In this document: one piece after another, positions 57,829-64,000 of the stretch
Layout: every line of letters begins with the position of its first letter
Position numbering within the stretch: position 1 is the stretch's first letter
Source of the DNA: Corythucha ciliata
Lineage: Eukaryota > Arthropoda > Insecta > Hemiptera > Tingidae
Direction of reading: 5' to 3'
Assembly (NCBI GenBank): GCA_038030265.1
Contig: CM075941.1
Span: forward strand, 23,312,001-23,376,000
Length of the DNA stretch: 64,000 bases
The notes under the pieces: generated by a model
The model's database searches: none
Told to the model about the DNA's origin: nothing
The model's input: only the letters and a program-made list of their open reading frames with translations
Made by a program: the position numbers and the translations under genes

Positions 57829-57922
57829 AGCCCCAGGTGTGAAGTGCACAGTTAGATCTGGGTATGGCGTAAAAGCCCAAGGGAGGCTTAGGCGCCTGCC
57901 GGGTTCAAAGCCCAGCGCCCCC
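57828..57922 (+). mobile_element. 3' part of the tRNA-related SINE
   Basis: From GTGTGAAGTGCACAGTTAG through GGTATGGCGTAAAAGCCC to GGGTTCAAAGCCCAGCGCCC. Matches the tail of the SINE at 7747-7955 and is truncated at the 5' side by the MITE fragment. Confidence 0.7.
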
Positions 57923-58348
57923 CTCCCTCAAAAAAGGCCCCAGGTATTTTATAATCATCAGTGAATCAGTTTATTCCATTTGCTTGATCACCCTTTCTTC
58001 CCCCACTTTCCCCCGTTTTATTGCTAATTATCGCCCTGCGCGGAATAAGATTCACCTTAGCCGACGCCACGGATTTCACGCGAACACAATGCCGCGGCTC
58101 CAGAAATTCCTACTTTTCATTTTCTTCAATATCAAAATGTTCAAGGAAGGGATAAAATATTTTCTGAAATAACTTTAGTTTTGAGGTCCTCAAATTACAC
58201 TTTCGAAAAATTAGAAAGCGATATTTCGAAAGGCTCACAATCAAGTTTCAAGTACTCAGCACGTGTTCCGTGAGCTTTTGTTAATTCCGTAAACTGAGAA
58301 AATTAGAACAACCACATGTTTTCTCTTGTCCCCCAAAAGAATCACTCA

Positions 58349-58484
58349 AGGCCCGTTCCATTGTTTCGCGAGTGCTACACTTTTGAACAAAATCATACGG
58401 TTTCGTTCAATTTTTCAGAATAAGTCAATGAAATCACGTGGTTTTTACTCTAGTGTAACACTAGCAAAACAATGGAACGGACCT
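58349..58484. mobile_element. MITE with about 28-bp inverted ends and TCA target duplication
   Basis: AGGCCCGTTCCATTGTTTCG at the left is mirrored by AACAATGGAACGGACCT at the right, with inner AGTGCTACAC / GTGTAACACT. TCA flanks both sides. 136 bp. Confidence 0.87.
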
Positions 58485-58487
58485 TCA

Positions 58488-59371
58488 ATCAATATTCATT
58501 GCCTCCATGTACTGGACGGTATTATAAAAATACATAGCCACCTGCGGGAACTCGTTTTCGAAATTAATGCAACATTGATTTTTTCTTCTGACTATGTAGT
58601 CCAGTCAATCTAAGCCGAAAAATTCAAAATAAATGCAATAAATATGTGATTTTGTTTTTTTCCGGGAACTTGTACTAATATCATTGTCTAATAAAGTCCC
58701 GAGCTGAATCACCTGCCCCAAAGGGAGGGGGGTTGTTCAAAGATGCCTTTTCATGATTTTTCGCCTGAATCTAAAAAACGTTGCGTCCTAGACAAAAACT
58801 TTTAGACACAGAATGGAAGCTCATTAAATTATCTTCAACTTTTACTATACACATTTTTTAAAAAATCCCTAACAGTTTTCGAGCTATACGCCCCTGAAAT
58901 GTGTCCTTTTTCACAAAAAAATTATTTTAACCTTGCGTTTTTTCTCAAACTTTTTATCCTACCTTCTTACCTGTTCACATTTGCATAAATTTAGAAGTTT
59001 TGGAGAATTCAATTTGCTTTGTGAATATCGCACACTGGGAAGAATAGTGATACAACTCAAATAAGTTTTTCTGACCTATCCAGTTTGGATTAAATTAAAT
59101 TACATTAATCCCAACTGGATTGACCTGAATACCTTTTTTGAGTTGTACAAATGTGCGATATATGCACAAACGCTATGAATTTTAGATGTTTTGGTGGTTT
59201 CAAAAGGTAGCCTACAAAAATTATTTATCAGGTTTCATTGACAAGTCCAACTAAGGAAAAGTACTGAATACGATCTAGATGAAAATCAATAGTATTTGAA
59301 TATTTAAAAAAGTTAAGGATCCTCGGCCATATAGTCGTCCTCATCATCTTCCTCGTCGTCAAACGGGAAGC
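58488..59371. other. No gene seen
   Basis: AT-rich, no supported ORF. Confidence 0.4.
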
Positions 59372-59379
59372 TATTGGTG

Positions 59380-59811
59380 CAGTGGCGTGGCTTGTTGGAA
59401 ATCCCCTCCACCCCCTGCGAAACTAGGCCTTGGCGCCCCTTCATCTCACAACTAGTTCAATCTTAGGACTGAACTGAATAAGGAGAAGATTTTTACGTTT
59501 ATTGCAGAAAGTCCTCATCAGAAATGTTCATTAGTTAGTGAAAGTTAAAATTAACTTTAGGCGCAATTAAATGATTTTTTGAGTTGAAACATTCATTTTT
59601 ATTGCATTTTTGTCAACTAGTCTGACGACAGAGGACTGAGAGAATAGCAGCACTGCGTCGTACCCCCAATATTTAGCTGAGCACTGAGCTATTTTTTTTA
59701 GTAACGAACGATAGTTTTTAGTTATATCAGTTAAATAATCAAGTACATAGGGAAAAATAACCTGAGCTAGGCGCCCCCCCGAGGGCTGTGTGGGCTATTG
59801 CTATGCCTCTG
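59380..59811. mobile_element. Non-autonomous hAT-like element, 432 bp, with perfect target duplication
   Basis: Starts CAGTGGCGTGGC and ends GCTATGCCTCTG (9 of 12 inverted matches). The 8-bp duplication TATTGGTG lies at 59372-59379 and 59812-59819. GC-rich blocks lie just inside each end. No ORF. Confidence 0.9.
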
Positions 59812-59819
59812 TATTGGTG

Positions 59820-62490
59820 CAGTCCCCCACCTCAAAGAAGTTGGCCCCCCAAATTAGCCCCCCGCGTCCGCAATGGGGCCAAAATAAGGCACCCGAAGTG
59901 CACCACCACATTTATCAAGTGCACCACCTTGAGAACAGGTGAAAAACAAAGGGGGTGTATATTTACCTGAACAGGGTGAGGGGGGTAGTCCCCCAACAAG
60001 TGATTTTCGGTGATTTGACGAATGGAATAGATTGCGCCAGTTATGCACCGACAGGCACCACTAAAAATATATCGAGCACCAACCCCAAAATTACCGGGGA
60101 AAGAGATTCTTTTTCAGATAATAAGGTTAACCAGTTTTAAAGTTATGGGACGGGGAAGTTTCGACTCATAATGTCATAATAAACCTTATCGCCTTATCAT
60201 CAACCCCTAGGAAAGTTTGACATTATTGATACAAACCCCTCGTTTTAGGGCAGTTCAGTGTTTTTAACATATTTTTTAAGTTTCTCTACGTAATAATTAG
60301 TGTCGGGAAGACCTGATTCGCAATCGACAGGGGCTACTTCATTTTTTGAATCCGTTCGGCTTCAGATGAATATTATTTTCCTCACCTCTCACTAGAATTC
60401 TAGATAGCCAAAATGTATTTTCACTCCGGCGCAGCTCACGGTAAAAACAATTCGTGTAGTCACATTAAATCGTTTATTTATGAGTTGATTATAATAATAA
60501 ACTGTGCTTTTGAAGTCATAAGTGACGTGTTCGACACATTAACACTCTCCAGAGACCACCGTCAAAAGCACACGAAAGTCGGGTTTGGTTTCTTCCGGGA
60601 TTAGTCGAAATTGATGACTTGCGGGTGACAAGCAACTCGAGACACAGGGTACGGTGTACAGCACTTGTGAAACTGTGAGTATCAGTATCACCCATGAAAA
60701 CGTATTGCTTCCATGTTCCCTACGGGAATGGAAGTGTGGTGTTCGTGAAAAAAATCGAGTCAGAGCTGACGTCACATTCATAATGTACAACCTCAGAAAA
60801 GTTGAAAAAAGTGGTTTTCGGCGTGCCGTCGGTCTGTCGGTCTTTTCTGCATGGCCGTTGAGCTCACTACACTGTGCGTGTTTTTTTAAACTTTTTGATG
60901 GGATTCAGTGTTCTGTGTACCAGAAACGACTGCCCTTTCTTCTTTGACATATTCGTATTCAATTCAGCCGCTACAGTTTTTTCTGCGATTACTGCAACCT
61001 ACAATGATCATCGTAGAACAATATCAACATGGTTATCTTTGAAGCTGACTTCTCCTTCTTTGGGAGCCTTTACTTCGGCGGCCATCAAGTTCACGAGCCA
61101 TTTTTCCAATCTCCGAAAAAATAAATAAATAAAAAGGCGAGGGACTGTTCACTTTAACCAATACAAAACATATCTAAACGAAACGGCAGAAGTTGGAGAC
61201 TAGACTCCTCCTACCTTCTTCTAAACATTGAAAGGGGGTGAGGTGGGTTCTAACCTTCTTATTTGTTATGAGTCGAATAACCTTTGAAAAATCGAACCTC
61301 GCTTCCCCATCTCATAAAAGACACATTTATTTTACTCAATCATTTTATAAACTATTGTATCATTGAAGTAAGTGTAGAAGCAGCTGTTGGCGGGTTACGA
61401 AACCTCCACAATCAATACAATGCCCGCCTCTTAGGTCGAAAGCTATTGGTGGACGCAGAAACGAAAACGCAGGAAGTTGGACTTGATTCATCTTTTGCGT
61501 TGCGTCCTGCGACAGCGTTTTCGCGTCTTATGTAGACGGACCTGTTGAATCTGCTTTCAGCTGTAAATCGATGTTTTTATCGATCACCAAACGTTGTTTG
61601 GTGGAACATGGAAGTAAAAACGAAAACCAGAGTTAGCGGCCTAGATTCTGGCGCATAAAATGTTTATAGGTTATAAATAATCAATACTAGGTACACAAAA
61701 TTTAAACTTTTTTCATTCAACACTTAGTTAGGGTAAGTTTACACTGTCCGTTTTTGCCCTTCCGTTGCGTTGCGGTTAACGGACATTGACCAACACCAGA
61801 ATTCTAATGGGCCTGTTGGGGATTGCCCGGTTTTGTTCCGCTGCGTTTTCACTCCGGTTTTGCGGAAAGGAGCCACCAATCCAACTATCCAACGCCAACC
61901 AAAATGGAGCGAGATCAAGCTGGAACATGTAGCTAGGTTTTATACTGCTCATAAACCTTGTTATTTCTACCGTTTTGTATAGTTGGATTTGTTAAAAATG
62001 GAAAAACTTGGTCGGTTCGTACGGCTGTAACTTGTGGTTACATTGGTCTAAAATGATCGGAAAGGGCTCATTTCAAAGGAAATGTAATGCTCTTCAACTT
62101 ATTTTCTGAGAACTATCGTGAGATACTAAAAGTAGAGTCGTTAGAAGCAAAAGAGTCGAAAATTCAAATGCCTACCACGAACAAGGAAGCTGAAAGTGTT
62201 TATTACTTATATTTTGCTAAGTTGATGGGTAATCACAGCGCCGGCCGGCATTTAGATGGCGAGTGTGACAGGGGAAGTTTGAAGCTCTCTAGGTCTAGGG
62301 TAGCGCAAAAAAGATGGCAAAGCCCAAAGCTGAGATTTTTTTCTTCCCTCATGAGAAGAAGATTGTTCTTACTCACTTCATTTTTCTGTAGAGAATAAAC
62401 GTACCACTTTTTCCCTAATTTTAGTTGAAAAATTACCCTTATTTTTCTTCATTCTTTTTCTTTTTTTCTTTCTTGGGTAACATTATTTAC
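59820..62490. other. No gene seen
   Basis: Starts with a C-rich block at 59822-59890. Listed frames lack recognisable domains. Confidence 0.4.
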
Positions 62491-62494
62491 CTTT

Positions 62495-62568
62495 TTTGGC
62501 GCCCCCTAAATTTTGGTGCTAAGGGGGGGGGGCAAATGCACCCCTAGCCCCCGCTAGATCCAGCCCTG
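62495..62568. mobile_element. hAT-like right-end fragment
   Basis: Ends CGCTAGATCCAGCCCTG, which reads CAGGGCTGGATCTAGCG on the other strand, a typical hAT-type terminus with a G/C-rich inner block. No left partner with TTGACTGG beside it was found, so it is truncated. Confidence 0.5.
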
Positions 62569-64000
62569 TTGACTGGAATGTAGGAAAGATGGCAAACCAC
62601 GAATCACCAACGTTCTTATTAGTAACCACAAAAACAAGTATTTATGGGTACTCTTGTCTAGGCTAGCCTGGAACAGGTCCAATCATTTAGTAACCACATC
62701 AGCACATCACGGATTAATACTTTTTTATTTATACATGACCTGTACATATTTATTTATTCGTGGAAAATAGGGATTATAGGGTTACCCTTAACCACAAGAA
62801 ACCTTTCTTGTGAATTACCTGTAATTCCTTTCAAGTGTTTTCCTCTGATCGTGCAGGTTAAATATTATCCTCTATCGGGGAAATGGCTTTTCGGCCAGCC
62901 GAAACGAAAGGTATTTGCTTTTGTTTTAACATCCTGAAAATAAATTACAATCTCGTGGCTTTTTGATCGGCTTCAGCAAGTATTAAAAAGAAAACGAGGA
63001 AAGAGTATAAACATCCTTGAAATCATTAAACTCTCAAAGGTGCTGACACGTCCTCCCTTCACTACCTACTCTTCCCACTCAATCATTATCCACCCTCCAG
63101 TGCTAAAAAGGAAATGGGGGAAAAAAAAGCAAAGAAAAGCTCGCCCGACTCTTCAGCTCTTTTGCCCTCTCCTTGACACCTACCCTCCAATCAATCTTCC
63201 ACGGCTTCGACCCATTACACGCATCTTTTTTATAGAACCCGTAAAATAAAATAGAAATGGCCAAGAGAAGTTCATTTCACAACGCTGTAAAAAAAAAAGA
63301 GGTTAGATGGTTTCTTTGTTATACCCCAACACACTCTCCATTTAGTTTTGCCAAGAGTTGGCCACTCTACCGGAATTAACCCGCTTCCATCAGGTCTAAA
63401 AATCGCACTCCTAACTTTGCAGAGAATTCTTCTTTTATATTGTAGATATTTTTAAAATGTCTGGAGGAAATGGAGAAAAATATTACCTTATTCGCTTATT
63501 GAAAAAAGAGATGGAAGGGAGTAGAATTTTTCCTTTCTATTTATTTGAATTCGACAGACACAATACAATACTCCTTCCATCCGGATCCTTGGAAAGGAAG
63601 AGAAAAGATACTTTGGGATCCCATCAATCTTCTCCTTTTCCCCGACTCACGTAATCAATCCCACAACAATCACAGGTTTTACTTACATTGGAAAATAAAG
63701 TGGAAACGTACGGGGAACGTGTGCGAGAGAGGACAGACAGCGTCGAGTCGACAGAGATAGAAACGTCTTTGCCTAAAGCTGCATCCCATCATTTTTATAG
63801 TTCCTCCTCAAGAATAATCTTTCCATGTCGCATATAATATTATTAAACTTTATTGTATTGCTTTCCTTGCACACTGCCCTGTATCCTCCAATACCGGCGT
63901 GTCACAATCGGCCTGGAAATATAGCATCTTCCGAACGATACTATAAAAACCGAATCGAATTAAATCCTCGAATCTACAGATCTTACTACCACAGATCCGC
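62569..64000. other. No gene seen
   Basis: AT-rich sequence with no supported ORF, repeat or RNA gene to the window edge. Confidence 0.4.

Overview
The window is eukaryotic nuclear DNA, AT-rich and dense in repeats. The recognisable host genes have short GT-AG introns (67-102 bp) and encode arthropod-type proteins, so an insect is most likely. A hemipteran would fit, but nothing here proves the order. Most of the 64 kb is transposon-derived, and most listed open frames are chance frames in AT-rich repeats.

Host genes. (1) A complete UBXN6/UBXD1 gene, four coding exons, + strand, 243-1794. (2) The middle of a kainate-type ionotropic glutamate receptor gene, - strand, 18949-23049. Thirteen consecutive exon positions have compatible phases, and one position is represented by two tandem alternative exons that both encode the pore loop. 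The 5' exons and the last transmembrane exon were not found. (3) A fragmentary unrecognised gene, - strand, with exons at about 35.4-35.5, 35.1-35.3 and 25.7-25.9 kb.

RNA genes. A 2.3-kb unit (5711-8026) is tandemly repeated at 8027-10347. Each unit holds a long palindrome with one tRNA-like gene per arm, anticodon GGT (Thr), each followed at once by a T-run. The unit also carries a conserved unknown ORF and a tRNA-related SINE.

Transposon landscape. The clearest structure is a set of nested insertions at 12039-17230. A non-autonomous hAT-like element with a perfect 8-bp target duplication has a minisatellite body. Inside it sits an internally deleted Ty1/copia element with a 5-bp target duplication. 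The copia carries three further insertions, one in each LTR and one in pol; the one in the 3' LTR is a 1.6-kb foldback element of about 140-bp subrepeats. Two more hAT-like elements with perfect 8-bp target duplications lie at 54665-55420 and 59380-59811. A THAP-containing, P-like remnant at 23542-24281 appears to be the parent of a short MITE family. A broken Mutator-like gene with a FLYWCH finger lies at 46489-47823, flanked by inverted copies of a short motif. A 164-bp satellite (five copies), a 296-bp tandem array (four copies), several minisatellite fields and about a dozen MITE-like inverted-repeat elements fill most of the rest. Stretches where I see no gene are listed as such.
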